NCBI GenBank assembly: GCA_036741355.1
Contig: DAINSK010000006.1
Location: 1 to 64,000 of the forward strand
Reading direction: 5' to 3'
DNA length: 64,000 nucleotides
Source of the DNA: JBBRGK01 sp036741355
GTDB lineage: Bacteria > Chloroflexota > Dehalococcoidia > CAUJGQ01
Part shown: in pieces, positions 15,714-24,753 of the stretch
Position numbering within the stretch: position 1 is the stretch's first letter
Layout of the letters: each line of letters starts with the position of its first letter
Notes under the pieces: model-generated
What the model was told of the DNA's origin: nothing
What the model saw: the letters and a program-made list of their open reading frames with translations, nothing else
Databases searched by the model: none
Position numbers and translations under genes: made by a program

Positions 15714-17453
15714 TCAGCGCGGAATGACGGGCAGCATGATGCGCGAGGGGTGCAGCGCATCGTGGTAAATCCGTTGCTGAGCGGGAATGAGCTCTGATTC
15801 GGTGGCGATTTCGCGGCCGGTGTTCGGGTTGCGGTCGAAGCGGGGGAAGTTGCTGGAACTGATCTCGACGCGGATGCGGTGACCTTCCAGGAATGTGTGG
15901 CTGCTGGCCCACAGGTCGATGGTATAGCAGTAGACCTGGCCGGGCGTGATCAAGCTCGGGTCGGCCGCCGAGTCGCGGTAGCGGGCGCGAATGATGCCGT
16001 CCTGTACGTTCTCCGCGTAACCGTCGATGCGCACGTCCACGAGCTTGGCGGTAAAGTCCGTGTCGTTCGCCGAGGATGCGGCGTAAAGCATAACCTCGAT
16101 CGGTCCGGTAATTTCGATTGCTTCGCGCAACGCCTCCGACGAGTAGACAAGTACATCTTCTCGTTGTTCAACCGGCCGCTGGTCGTAGACTCCCAGCGGG
16201 ATGATGAGCGTGCTGCCGCCGAGTGTAGGGACGGGATCGTTAGGGTCATAGACGTATGCATCCGACGGCTCAAGTGAAGGCGGGGCGGCAGATAGGCCGC
16301 CATTACCCGCGGCCGAGTTCGCAGGGCCGCCGCTGTGGAAAAACCAGGGCGTGTACCGCGTGCGCTCCGGCGGCCATTCGGAATACTCCCGCCAGCGGTT
16401 GTCCCCCGTGAGGAATACCCGTACGGGCGGCTCGTCCATGATGCCGGTATCGATCCCTTTCAGCCAGTAGTCGAACCACCGCCGCTGTTCTGCCTGCAGG
16501 TCGATCGCCGCTTCCGGGCCGAAGTCGATCTCACCGGTGCCCTTGCTCGTGGGCTGCGTGTATGGAAAGAGATGCCCCCACGGCCCCATCAGCAGCTTCT
16601 GCGACCGTCGCGCCCGCTCTGTTCCGAGGGCGCGGATCCCCATGAAGTTGTGCCAGGCACCTTCCTGAAAGATGTCGTACCACGAACCCATGTGGTACAT
16701 AGGCACGTCCACGTCCTGATAGCGGCGCCGGAGGTTGATCGACCACCAGTACGGACCGTCATCGGGGTGACTCAAGTAGTCCGCAAAGTACGGAGCGATC
16801 TCGCTGAGCACGCCCAGCCAATCGCTAAGCTGCAGCCGGCGATACCCTTCGTCGGTGAGCGGACGCGCGAAGTTCACGGCGGGCTCCAGGTACCGCTCGA
16901 GCGCCTCGATCGCCGCCGGCGTCGCTCCCCGGCGCTCGGCGGTGTTGCGCCCCTTGAAGATCGCGTAGCTGACCATCCAACCGAGTTCGAAGGCACCGCC
17001 GGTGTGGTAGACCCAGCTCTGGTGGAAGTCAGAAGAAGCCGAAATCGGCACCATCGCCTTGAGGTGTGGCGGCGCCGTCGGGGCGAGCGCGTGCTGGTCT
17101 GCGGCGAGGTATGACTGGCCAATGGTGCCAATATTGCCGTCCGACCACGGTTGCGCCGCGGCCCACTCTACCGTGTCGTAGCCGTCGAGGCCTTCGTTGA
17201 CGATTGGGTAGTAGTCGCCCTCGGATCCGAAGCGGCCGCGACAGTCCTGCGCGAGTACGGCATACCCGTTGGGAACCCAGTACGCCGCCGTATTTACCGC
17301 ACCGGCGCGGCCGTAGGGCGAGCGGGTAACGAGCACGGGGTAGCGGCCGGGCGCCAACGGGCGGTAGACGTCGGCCTGAAGCCGCACCCCGTCCCGCATG
17401 GGAACGAGTACGTCCCGATCGACAACCGTCCCTGAGGTTTGATCGTTATTCAC
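15714..17453 (-). CDS. CocE/NonD-family hydrolase (X-Pro dipeptidyl-peptidase-like)
   Basis: This 579-residue alpha/beta-hydrolase cleaves ester or amide bonds, as in cocaine esterase and X-Pro acyl aminopeptidases. The N-terminal MRDGVRLQADVYRPL is typical. The nucleophile serine is in GTIGQSYLAADQ, with Gln where a Gly is usual. The acid Asp is in GSWYDIFQEG and the His in LMGPWGHLFPY. The last 200 residues form the jelly-roll domain (HRIRVEISSSNFPRFDRNP). No signal peptide is seen. It lies seven bases after the permease gene and ends the peptide-transport operon, so it may act on an imported peptide or acylated amino compound. Confidence 0.88.
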   Translation of the reverse strand: MNNDQTSGTVVDRDVLVPMRDGVRLQADVYRPLAPGRYPVLVTRSPYGRAGAVNTAAYWVPNGYAVLAQDCRGRFGSEGDYYPIVNEGLDGYDTVEWAAAQPWSDGNIGTIGQSYLAADQHALAPTAPPHLKAMVPISASSDFHQSWVYHTGGAFELGWMVSYAIFKGRNTAERRGATPAAIEALERYLEPAVNFARPLTDEGYRRLQLSDWLGVLSEIAPYFADYLSHPDDGPYWWSINLRRRYQDVDVPMYHMGSWYDIFQEGAWHNFMGIRALGTERARRSQKLLMGPWGHLFPYTQPTSKGTGEIDFGPEAAIDLQAEQRRWFDYWLKGIDTGIMDEPPVRVFLTGDNRWREYSEWPPERTRYTPWFFHSGGPANSAAGNGGLSAAPPSLEPSDAYVYDPNDPVPTLGGSTLIIPLGVYDQRPVEQREDVLVYSSEALREAIEITGPIEVMLYAASSANDTDFTAKLVDVRIDGYAENVQDGIIRARYRDSAADPSLITPGQVYCYTIDLWASSHTFLEGHRIRVEISSSNFPRFDRNPNTGREIATESELIPAQQRIYHDALHPSRIMLPVIPR

Positions 17454-17460
17454 CGGGCGG

Positions 17461-18396
17461 TCAACGTCTACCCTGGCCGCGCAGCCTCGGGTCGACTATG
17501 TCCCGCAGGGCATCGCCGAATACGTTGAAACCGAAAACGGCGGCGCCGATGCAGAGTCCGGGGTAGACCGCCAGGCCGGGCTGCACGCGCATGTAGTCAC
17601 GGCCGTCCACGCTCAGCATCTGCCCCCAGGACGGTTGTCCGGCCGGGCCGAAGCCGAGGAAGCTCAGCGACGCCTCGAGGAGGATCACGCCTCCCAGGCC
17701 CACCGTGGCGATCACGAAGATGATCGGCAGTACGTTGGGCAGCACGTACCAGAGCAGTAGCCGCGGGCTATCGGCGCCGAGGGCGCGCGCCGCTTCGACG
17801 TACGGTTGCCCTCGAATTGCGATCACCGCGCTGCGGATCACGCGCGAGGTGCCGGCGATCGCCAGGATGCCGATCGCGAGGACCATCGCCCAGACGATGT
17901 TCACGCCCCTCATCCGCCGGGCGATGCCCATCAGCGTGATCAGGATAATCAGGCCGGGAAGCGCCTGCCAGGCATCGACGAAGCGCTGCACGATCGCGTC
18001 GAACCAACCACCGCGAAAGCCGCTGATCACCCCGAGCGCAGTCGCAAACAGCGTGCTGATCGCCACCGCGCCGAAACCCACCATCATCGAGACGCGCGCT
18101 CCGTAGATCAGCCGGCTGAGCACATCTCTGCCCGTGGCGTCCGTGCCTAGTCGATGTTGCGCCGTCGAGCCGGCCAAGTGGTGTTTCAGGTCGGTCTTGT
18201 CGGGCGAATAGGGTGCGAGCTGCGGCGCAAAGATGGCCATGAGGACGAGCGTCAGTACGATCAGCAGACCCACGAAGCCCAGCGGCTTGTGCCGGGCAAA
18301 TCTGGCGAACCATGCCAGCAAGCGCAGCGGCAGACGCCGCTCATGCACGTAGGACAGCGGCAGTAGCTGGGCGGATGCGGTGGTCGATTGAGCCAT
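17461..18396 (-). CDS. Peptide ABC transporter permease, DppC/OppC type
   Basis: This integral membrane subunit of about 311 residues has six probable membrane segments. After the first one comes the typical periplasmic loop with HRLGTDATGRDVLSRLIYGARVS. The EAA-type coupling loop, YVEAARALGADSPRLLLWYVLPN, contacts the ATPase subunit in the family. I chose the ATG at 18396, which leaves 13 bases to the upstream permease; an in-frame ATG at 18453 would overlap it by 44 bases and add residues outside the family pattern. With DppB it should form the channel for di- or oligopeptides. No ATPase gene follows; the next gene is the hydrolase. Confidence 0.9.
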   Translation of the reverse strand: MAQSTTASAQLLPLSYVHERRLPLRLLAWFARFARHKPLGFVGLLIVLTLVLMAIFAPQLAPYSPDKTDLKHHLAGSTAQHRLGTDATGRDVLSRLIYGARVSMMVGFGAVAISTLFATALGVISGFRGGWFDAIVQRFVDAWQALPGLIILITLMGIARRMRGVNIVWAMVLAIGILAIAGTSRVIRSAVIAIRGQPYVEAARALGADSPRLLLWYVLPNVLPIIFVIATVGLGGVILLEASLSFLGFGPAGQPSWGQMLSVDGRDYMRVQPGLAVYPGLCIGAAVFGFNVFGDALRDIVDPRLRGQGRR

Positions 18397-18409
18397 GTCG
18401 CGGGCCTCG

Positions 18410-19369
18410 TCAATAGCGGATGCGCGGGTCGAGAAACGGATAGGAAAGGTCAACCAGCAGGTTCGAGAAGATGATCAACACCGCGAAGATCAGGTTGGTC
18501 GAGAGGATTACCGGGTAGTCGAGCTTGCTGACCGACGTCACCAGGTACTGCCCCATGCCGGGCAGCGTAAAGATACTCTCGTAGAGCGCGGTGCCGGCTG
18601 CGAGCGCGGGCAGCGCCAGCCCGATCACCGTGACGATCGGGATCAGCGAGTTGCGGAGCGCGTGCCGCACGATCACCCGGCTGGAGGTCAGCCCCTTTGC
18701 CCGCGCCGTGCGGATGTAGTCCTGGCGCAGCACCTCTAGCATCTGCGTGCGCATCAGGCGAATAAGCCCCGCGCTGGGCGTCAGCCCGACGAGCAGCGCC
18801 GGCAGCAGCATGATCTTCAAGTGCGTGAGCGGGTGGTCCTGCAGATAGGCGAACTTCAACGGCGGCGCCCAATGAAACCAGCGCGAGCCAAAGGTGATGA
18901 TCATGATCGCCAGCCAGAAGCCCGGCAGCGCATTGAGCAGGATACCGAACGTGCGCAGAAAATAGTCCGGCCAGCGGTCCTGCCGCAGCGCCGCCACAAT
19001 CCCCAGCGGCACAGAGAGCACGACCGCCGACGCCAGGCCGATGAAGCCGAGCTCGACCGACACCGGCAACCGGTTGCGCAGCTCCGTCCACACCGGCCGA
19101 CCCGTGAACAGCGACGTCCCCAGGTCGCCGCGGGCGAGGTGGCCCAACCAGGACAGGTACTGTCCCGGCAGCGAGCCGCTCAACCCGTAGTCGTGACGGA
19201 GCTGCCTCACCAGAGCCGGATCATCGCGCCCATAGGAGGCGACGATTACCTGCGCCACGTCGGCGTAGACCAGCGGCACGATCACGCGCAGCAGCATGAA
19301 AACGATCACCGTCACCAACAGCAGCGTGACAGCGCCGAGCATGAGCCGCCGGATCAGGTAGCGTGCCAT
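18410..19369 (-). CDS. Peptide ABC transporter permease, DppB/OppB type
   Basis: This is a 319-residue membrane protein with a first helix right at the start (RRLMLGAVTLLLVTVIVFMLLR), a long external loop containing GDLGTSLFTGRPVWTELR, and four to five further helices. The coupling loop is QDYIRTARAKGLTSSRVIVRHALRN, matching DppB/OppB. It ends PFLDPRIRY, a common C-terminus of this subunit. The ATG at 19369 follows the stop of the binding-protein gene by about ten bases, with GAGG upstream. Together with the next permease it makes the heterodimeric pore. Confidence 0.92.
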   Translation of the reverse strand: MARYLIRRLMLGAVTLLLVTVIVFMLLRVIVPLVYADVAQVIVASYGRDDPALVRQLRHDYGLSGSLPGQYLSWLGHLARGDLGTSLFTGRPVWTELRNRLPVSVELGFIGLASAVVLSVPLGIVAALRQDRWPDYFLRTFGILLNALPGFWLAIMIITFGSRWFHWAPPLKFAYLQDHPLTHLKIMLLPALLVGLTPSAGLIRLMRTQMLEVLRQDYIRTARAKGLTSSRVIVRHALRNSLIPIVTVIGLALPALAAGTALYESIFTLPGMGQYLVTSVSKLDYPVILSTNLIFAVLIIFSNLLVDLSYPFLDPRIRY

Positions 19370-19379
19370 CGCCAGCGCC

Positions 19380-21272
19380 TCAGCCGGTGAACTTGGACTT
19401 GTCGAACCACCTGTAAATCAACGATTCGTCGGCGTCCCCGTCGAGCCAGATTCGGTAAGCGCCGAAGTTGGAGAGCCAGGGCCATTGCAGCGTAAACGTC
19501 TCCGCCTGGCCGGGGAACGGCACCGCGGTCATCTGGTCGGCCATGTACTTCTGCCAGTCCTGGATGATCGCTTTGCGCTTGCCGGTGTCGAACTCCTTGA
19601 GTTGGGCCTCGATCAACTGGTCGCTCTGTGGGTCGCCCTGTTTGCCCTGGAAGCTGCCGTAGCCGTAGCGGCCGTTGGTGTGGTAAACGCCGTACATCGA
19701 GCCACCCACGTCCGGGTAGGTGTAGATGGGGGACACGCCGAAGCCGTTGAAGTCGCTCTTGCTGTAGACGTACTTCGGCACCCACTCCGTCTGGTAATCG
19801 GGGTTGACGACGTTGAGCTTGAACAGGCCGCCGTCCTCCAGAATGCCTTTGAAGGCCTGGCCATACTGCGGCCAGATCGTGCCGTATTCGCCGGTGGAGA
19901 TGAAGACGATGTCCGTCTGGACGGGAAGGGTCTGGCCGGCCGCCTGCAGCAGCTTCTTGGCCTCGGCCTGGTTGAAGGCGAAGTTCTTGCCGCCGTTGCC
20001 GGCAGCCGCGCTCTTCGGGTCGACCCAGTACGCCTCTTCGCCGGAGGAGATGTGGCTGTGCCAGCGGACGTTCACTCCGAAGCCCGCCTTATTGAAGTTA
20101 TTGACGTTACCGAACGTGTCGATCCAGGTATCGCGGTCGACCAGCATCGAGACCGCCTGCCGCACGCGCTTGTCGAGGAACGGCGAGCCGGGCCGCAGGC
20201 CGAAGTTGAGGATCGAGGGTGAGCTGCGTAGAAACGCGTTCTTGTCGATCAGCAGCTCAGGCTGCCCCTGGTAGGTGTCGACGATATCTTCCTGGCGCAC
20301 GGCGAACGTCCATACCTTCTTCGCCTTGAACTGCGCCAGGCCGGCGGCGTACTCGGCGATGATCGGATAGTCGATCCCGTCCAGGAAGGGCAGCTTTTGG
20401 TCCTTGAGGTAGTAGTCGGGGTTCCGTTTGTACTGGAAGACCACGCTGCGCTGATAGTTCTGCAGGATCCAGGGGCCGAAGCCGCGGGTATCCGTCTTGG
20501 GGTCAAAGCCGCCGTCCGACTCTTTCGGGTAGACGCGGAACCAGTTGCCAAAGGCGAGGTAGGCGAGCAGCGGCGCGAACGGGAACGCCTGGTTGATCTT
20601 GACCGTGTACTGGTCGACCGCCTCCATTGACTTGATCGGCGCGTTCGGATCGACGGCGTTGTTGAGGTAGTTCTTGTTCGGCGATTTGTCCGCAAACCGG
20701 TTCCAGGTGAAGACGACGTCGCTCGAATCGACCTGGCGGCCGTTGGTGGGCGCCCTCCGGTCCCAGATGGCGTTCTTGCGCAGGTGCATGATCGTCGTGC
20801 TTTGGTCCGGTTGCTCCCATGACTCGGCGAACCCAGGCGTAACCGAGCCGTCGGCCGGCACACTTGCTCCGGCCTTGAAGTTGATCAGCCGCGGGTACAT
20901 GTACGCCGCGGCAACGGCGGCCGTAAACGACGGCGATGTGATCGAGTCGAGGTTCGTTACATCGGCAGTGGTGTAGCTCGCCCAGGTACCGCCCGGCACG
21001 GCCTGGGCGGTGGTGTTGGTGCGTGGAATAAACTTGCTCTGCACAGCGGGCGCTGAGGTCGCCTGCGCCGTCCCAACGGCCGCCGGTGTGAACGAGGCAC
21101 CGCTGCCGGACGCCGGCCCCTGGTTCGCGGCGGGCTTGTTGCCGTTGCTGTTGCTGCCACCGCAGGCGGCGGCGAACGCAACGCCACCGATGCCGACGGT
21201 TGCAGAATGCAGAATACCCCGTCGAGAAACCCGTCGATTTCCAGGCAGTTCCCAGTACCCTCTTGCCGCCAT
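19380..21272 (-). CDS. Peptide ABC transporter substrate-binding lipoprotein (SBP_bac_5)
   Basis: The protein of about 630 residues binds the substrate outside the membrane and delivers it to the DppB/DppC pore. The N-terminus contains RRVSRRG, a hydrophobic core and AFAAACGGS, that is a twin-arginine-like lipoprotein signal with the lipid-anchored cysteine. A Gly/Ser/Asn/Ala-rich linker follows, then the extracellular solute-binding family 5 fold (for example WEQPDQSTTIMHLRKNAIW and DSSDVVFTWNRF). The ATG at 21272 is preferred because AAGGAGGGG lies just upstream; an ATG at 21329 adds 19 residues without such a site. It is the first gene of the operon. Confidence 0.92.
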   Translation of the reverse strand: MAARGYWELPGNRRVSRRGILHSATVGIGGVAFAAACGGSNSNGNKPAANQGPASGSGASFTPAAVGTAQATSAPAVQSKFIPRTNTTAQAVPGGTWASYTTADVTNLDSITSPSFTAAVAAAYMYPRLINFKAGASVPADGSVTPGFAESWEQPDQSTTIMHLRKNAIWDRRAPTNGRQVDSSDVVFTWNRFADKSPNKNYLNNAVDPNAPIKSMEAVDQYTVKINQAFPFAPLLAYLAFGNWFRVYPKESDGGFDPKTDTRGFGPWILQNYQRSVVFQYKRNPDYYLKDQKLPFLDGIDYPIIAEYAAGLAQFKAKKVWTFAVRQEDIVDTYQGQPELLIDKNAFLRSSPSILNFGLRPGSPFLDKRVRQAVSMLVDRDTWIDTFGNVNNFNKAGFGVNVRWHSHISSGEEAYWVDPKSAAAGNGGKNFAFNQAEAKKLLQAAGQTLPVQTDIVFISTGEYGTIWPQYGQAFKGILEDGGLFKLNVVNPDYQTEWVPKYVYSKSDFNGFGVSPIYTYPDVGGSMYGVYHTNGRYGYGSFQGKQGDPQSDQLIEAQLKEFDTGKRKAIIQDWQKYMADQMTAVPFPGQAETFTLQWPWLSNFGAYRIWLDGDADESLIYRWFDKSKFTG

Positions 21273-21394
21273 GCTCCCCCTCCTTGACGTCATTGCGCCG
21301 GCACGTGATTGCCTGGGTCGCTTCGACATCTCCGCAGGAGTATAGCGCGGCTGTCAAGAAGAGCGCGAACGTTCCATATCGATCCGAGCCGTTG

Positions 21395-22216
21395 CTACGT
21401 CATTGCCCAGAAAGCATGCTCCGTGGTAGAGCCTTCAGTCCAAACCGGATACGCGCGGTGGAAATACTCCGTGGCGGCGAAGCGGCGCCGTAGCTCGGGA
21501 GAGATTCTTTCGAACGGCGAATCTGCGGATACCTGGGAGCGGTGCTGTTTAAAAGCCTCGAGCTTGAGATCGACGTAGGCTGCGACGTCTATCTCGGTGG
21601 TGGCAGGCAAGTGAGGGAGCTCCTGTGCGCGTTCGCGCATGCTATCGTTCCCGAACTCAATGCCCTGTTTGGCCAGTTCGGCGGCCATCTCGGCAAACAG
21701 GTGCAACGGCAGCGCCGTATAGTAAAGCGTCATGGCCGCCTGAGTGGACGCTGCTACCTGTTCGAACGCCTTCGTAGCATGGAGATGGACGGCACGGTGG
21801 TCGGGGTGGCCGTAGCCGCCGCTCGGATCCCATGTCAGTACAACCGCGGGCCGCGTATTCCTGATCACCTTTGCAAAGTCATTTACTACTCGCTCCGGGT
21901 CGGCTTTGCATAACGCACGCGGGTCGGCGTTCTCAGCCGTGCCCTCCATACCGGAGTCGCGATAGTCGAGAAAGCGTACGTCGTCGACGCCCAGGACGCG
22001 GCAAGCGGCGCGCAACTCCTGCTCGCGCACACTACCCAGAGTCTCCGGTGTCGCCAGCGCGGGATCGGAGATCTCTCCTACTTCTCCGCGCGTCGCGCAG
22101 ACCACGGTTACCTGCCAGCCATCCTCGGTGCAGCGGGCCATCGTGCCACCCATGCCGAACGTTTCATCGTCCGGGTGGGCCACGGCGACCAGCAGCCGTT
22201 TTTCGATTGCAGCCAT
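21395..22216 (-). CDS. PIG-L family N-acetylglucosaminyl deacetylase
   Basis: This 273-residue zinc-dependent LmbE/PIG-L deacetylase removes an acetyl group from an N-acetylglucosaminyl conjugate. The metal site is visible: AHPDDE with H14, D16 and D17, and GGYGHPDHRAVH with H137, H140 and H144. MshB and BshB, which work in mycothiol and bacillithiol synthesis, belong to this family, but no thiol-synthesis neighbours are present, so the substrate is unknown. The ATG at 22216 has GGAGAGG upstream. It is divergent from the phosphatase-fold gene, with about 100 bases between them. Confidence 0.88.
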   Translation of the reverse strand: MAAIEKRLLVAVAHPDDETFGMGGTMARCTEDGWQVTVVCATRGEVGEISDPALATPETLGSVREQELRAACRVLGVDDVRFLDYRDSGMEGTAENADPRALCKADPERVVNDFAKVIRNTRPAVVLTWDPSGGYGHPDHRAVHLHATKAFEQVAASTQAAMTLYYTALPLHLFAEMAAELAKQGIEFGNDSMRERAQELPHLPATTEIDVAAYVDLKLEAFKQHRSQVSADSPFERISPELRRRFAATEYFHRAYPVWTEGSTTEHAFWAMT

Positions 22217-22317
22217 ACACTTGCCTCTCCAGCGCCACCTTTGCGGCCGCGCGTCCCGTCATTATCGCATCGCCCGCGATTCGAACGGAGGCGGACGGTT
22301 CTGCAATACTTTGACAG

Positions 22318-24207
22318 ATGAGATCCACCGCTGACGAACTCGAACGCCCGCGCCGCGCCATCTTTTTCGGGTCCGACGGCATGCGCCACGACCTCATGAA
22401 GCGGTATGCAGCGGCTGGTGAAATGCCCGTACTTCGCGGGCTCATGGAGCGCGGTGCGACCGGCGAAGGCGGCTGCCTGCCGGCACTGCCGACCAACACG
22501 GGCTCGGGCTGGGCGACGCTCGCCACCGGCGCGTGGTCGGGTACGACGGGGGCTATCAACAACGTCTTTCATGCCACGGATACGCCGATCGGCACCGCGA
22601 CGAGCGGTTTCAATTCGCTCCTCGTGCAGGCGGAGACGTTGATCCAGGCCGCGGAGCGACAGGGGCTGTCAACCGCCAGCCTGGAATGGCCCGGCACGAT
22701 GCCAGCCCGATCGGCCGGACCGGTTGTGGATTTCCGCACGTTTTATTCGACCCGCGGTGTACTGCTTAGACGCGACCCGCCGGCCCACCAGCCGGATATT
22801 GCCCGGCGGCTTGGAGTGTCGGACCAGCGCACGGAATTAGCGGCGGCCATCGGCTGGCAGAACGTGCCGGTAAGCCGCCTGACGGCGCGCGAGGCGACCG
22901 TCGCCATCCGCAGCACCCGCCCGCAGGAGAACACCGATCGCGTCTATAACGTGTACGTCTATGCCACATCCAACGCGGGCTATGACCGGGCGCTCATTGC
23001 CGAGGGTAAGGATGGTGGAGCGCCGCTCTGCGAGCTCGCTGCCGGGCAGTGGGCGGAGGTGCGGGTCGTGTTAGAAGGAGGCAGGCAGGCGGGATTGCAC
23101 TTCAAGCTCATTGAACTGGCCCTGGATCTGTCACAGTTCTGGCTCTACTTCACGTCGATCTCTCGGGCTCGGGCCCACCCTCCAGACCTGGAAGACCTGC
23201 TCGCCTCGCCCGAATTCCCGGTTCCGGAGACTGCGGACCACGGTCCAATCGAGGCCGGACTGATCGACGCCGCCACCTACGTTGAACAAGGGTTGATGTT
23301 TTACGACCGCGCCGAGCGCGTGTTTCGCCATGTCGTAGAAACGTATCGGCCTGACGTCCTGCTGGCCGGCTCACCGGTTACGGACGAGTTTTCGCACCAG
23401 TTCATGGCGCTGGTCACGCCGGCATATCCCGGCTACAACGCGGCGATCGCGCCGCTCTACGCCGGGTATCTGCGCCAGGCTTACGCGGGCGTGGACCGTC
23501 TGTTGGGTGTGCTGATAGATCTGTTTCCCGAGGATACAATCGTCGCGGTCAGCTCTGACCACGGGTTCGGCGCCGCCTGGAGGTCCGTCAACGCCAACCT
23601 TGTACTCGCCCAGGCGGGCCTGTTGACTTTCGACGTCGAGGGGAAGCCGGCGCCTGACAGCAAGGCCGTGGCCTACTGGGCGGGCGGTACCTGCAACATC
23701 TACATCAATCTCGCCGGTCGCGAACCGGGCGGCCTGGTGCCTGCTCATGATTATGAGCCGGTGCGCCAAACGATCGTTGATTCCTTCGAAGCGCTCAATT
23801 CAGGAGCGGCAGAGGGCGGCAAAGTTATCGAGCGAATATACCGCCTCGAAGAGACCCGGGCGATCCAGACCTCGTGCGGCTCCGCGACGATGTACTTTCC
23901 CGGGCGCACCGGCGACGTGGTCGTATTCGCCGCCCCACCCTACCAGTTCGATGCTCCCGACCCATTGCTGGTCATGTCGGACTCGCCCTTGTTGGGTCAG
24001 CATGGCTACCTGCCGGACACAATCGACGAAACATTGAACGTAAACATGCGGTCGCCGTTCGTGATCGCGGGTCGGGGGGTGCGCGCCGGCGCGCGCATCG
24101 CCGGGGTGCGCGCCATCGACATCGCCCCGACGATCGCCGCGCTCCTCGACATCGACCCTCCCGCACAAGCTGATGGACGCGCGGTGTTAACTCCGCGAGA
24201 AACCTAA
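22318..24207 (+). CDS. Alkaline-phosphatase-superfamily phosphodiesterase/phosphatase
   Basis: This 629-residue enzyme has the alkaline phosphatase/nucleotide pyrophosphatase fold. The start RAIFFGSDGMRHDLM holds the first metal-binding Asp. LPTNTGSGWATLATGAWSGTTG gives the likely Thr or Ser nucleophile region. Later come SSDHGFGAAW and SPLLGQHGYLPD with further metal ligands, and AIDIAPTIAALLDIDPP near the end. No signal peptide is visible. The ATG at 22318 has no clear ribosome site, so a leaderless message is possible. The TAA stop at 24205-24207 lies within ACCTAACCC, the start of a degenerate type-B repeat. The substrate is not known. Confidence 0.85.
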   Translation: MRSTADELERPRRAIFFGSDGMRHDLMKRYAAAGEMPVLRGLMERGATGEGGCLPALPTNTGSGWATLATGAWSGTTGAINNVFHATDTPIGTATSGFNSLLVQAETLIQAAERQGLSTASLEWPGTMPARSAGPVVDFRTFYSTRGVLLRRDPPAHQPDIARRLGVSDQRTELAAAIGWQNVPVSRLTAREATVAIRSTRPQENTDRVYNVYVYATSNAGYDRALIAEGKDGGAPLCELAAGQWAEVRVVLEGGRQAGLHFKLIELALDLSQFWLYFTSISRARAHPPDLEDLLASPEFPVPETADHGPIEAGLIDAATYVEQGLMFYDRAERVFRHVVETYRPDVLLAGSPVTDEFSHQFMALVTPAYPGYNAAIAPLYAGYLRQAYAGVDRLLGVLIDLFPEDTIVAVSSDHGFGAAWRSVNANLVLAQAGLLTFDVEGKPAPDSKAVAYWAGGTCNIYINLAGREPGGLVPAHDYEPVRQTIVDSFEALNSGAAEGGKVIERIYRLEETRAIQTSCGSATMYFPGRTGDVVVFAAPPYQFDAPDPLLVMSDSPLLGQHGYLPDTIDETLNVNMRSPFVIAGRGVRAGARIAGVRAIDIAPTIAALLDIDPPAQADGRAVLTPRET

Positions 24208-24418
24208 CCCTCTAACCCTATCCCTACGCCTAACAGGGGGTACTGGTTCCCTAACGCCGGGAAGGGGCGATCATTGGGAGGTGGATGCGGGCATAGGGGC
24301 AGCGCCGGCGCGCAGCCGGGCGTACGGCAATGCGCCCATATCGGGGGATCGACTGCTTCACTTGATACCGGTTACAAGCTCCCCTTCCCTGGTTAGGGAA
24401 GGGGCCGGGGGTTAGGTC
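24208..24418. repeat. Type-B composite palindromic element, copy 1
   Basis: This region begins with CCTAACC-like repeats (24203-24234). It then has an imperfect palindromic arm at 24247-24272, a core of about 100 bases, and a perfect palindrome CCCCTTCCCT (24381-24390), loop GGTT, AGGGAAGGGG (24395-24404), followed by CCGGGGGTTAGGTC. Compared with the reverse complement of the 30.6 kb copy, the 42 bases 24377-24418 match at 40 positions and the 26 bases 24247-24272 at 25, while the core has diverged. The core contains a GGGCG...CGCCC hairpin around 24332-24350. It supplies the stop codons of the flanking genes on both strands. It contains no transposase. Confidence 0.8.
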
Positions 24419-24743
24419 TGGCGGGGTTACCCGGCCTCAGCCAGCCGCGACCACCATCGTCTAGGACGAGTTCGACATCGGCGCCGGTTTGCAGGAAACG
24501 GACGTGATGCCGCCGGCCGCGAACGCTGCGAATGCGCGTGCGGAGTGGGACAGTCGTCCGCAGATCGTTGAGCCATAGATAATGGCCGTCGATGCGCAGA
24601 CAGCAAGCGGCGTTGCGTGCGGGTGCGTCGCCGTCATAGAAGACGATCACCCGCCGCCCCGAAATGACGGGGCGCAGGTTCGGTAACTCCAGTAGCTCCG
24701 CGAGCGGCCGGTGCGGTGGACTCCAGGTCGGTCCTATCGCCAA
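24393..24743 (-). CDS. Hypothetical protein downstream of the HxlR regulator
   Basis: I do not recognise this protein of about 116 residues. It reads LPNLRPVISGRRVIVFYDGD and HYLWLNDLRTTVPLRTRIRSVRG, with alternating hydrophobic residues suggesting a beta-rich domain. The start is uncertain: a TTG at 24743 has GAGGA about eight bases upstream and begins just after the HxlR stop, whereas an ATG at 24821 would overlap HxlR by 68 bases. The end, PNPRPLP and the TAA stop, is encoded by the type-B repeat, so the original C-terminus may have been replaced. It could be co-transcribed with the regulator. Confidence 0.45.
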   Translation of the reverse strand: MAIGPTWSPPHRPLAELLELPNLRPVISGRRVIVFYDGDAPARNAACCLRIDGHYLWLNDLRTTVPLRTRIRSVRGRRHHVRFLQTGADVELVLDDGGRGWLRPGNPARPNPRPLP

Positions 24744-24753
24744 CGTTGTGTCC

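Noticed and set aside
16335..17114. A 259-codon plus-strand frame opposite the CocE-like hydrolase
   Set aside because: The hydrolase has a catalytic triad and full length; the antisense frame shows no fold-like features.
24203..24240. CCCTAACCC-type runs taken as telomere-like or CRISPR-like repeats
   Set aside because: Units are irregular with no constant spacer length, and they match the outer tails of the type-B element.
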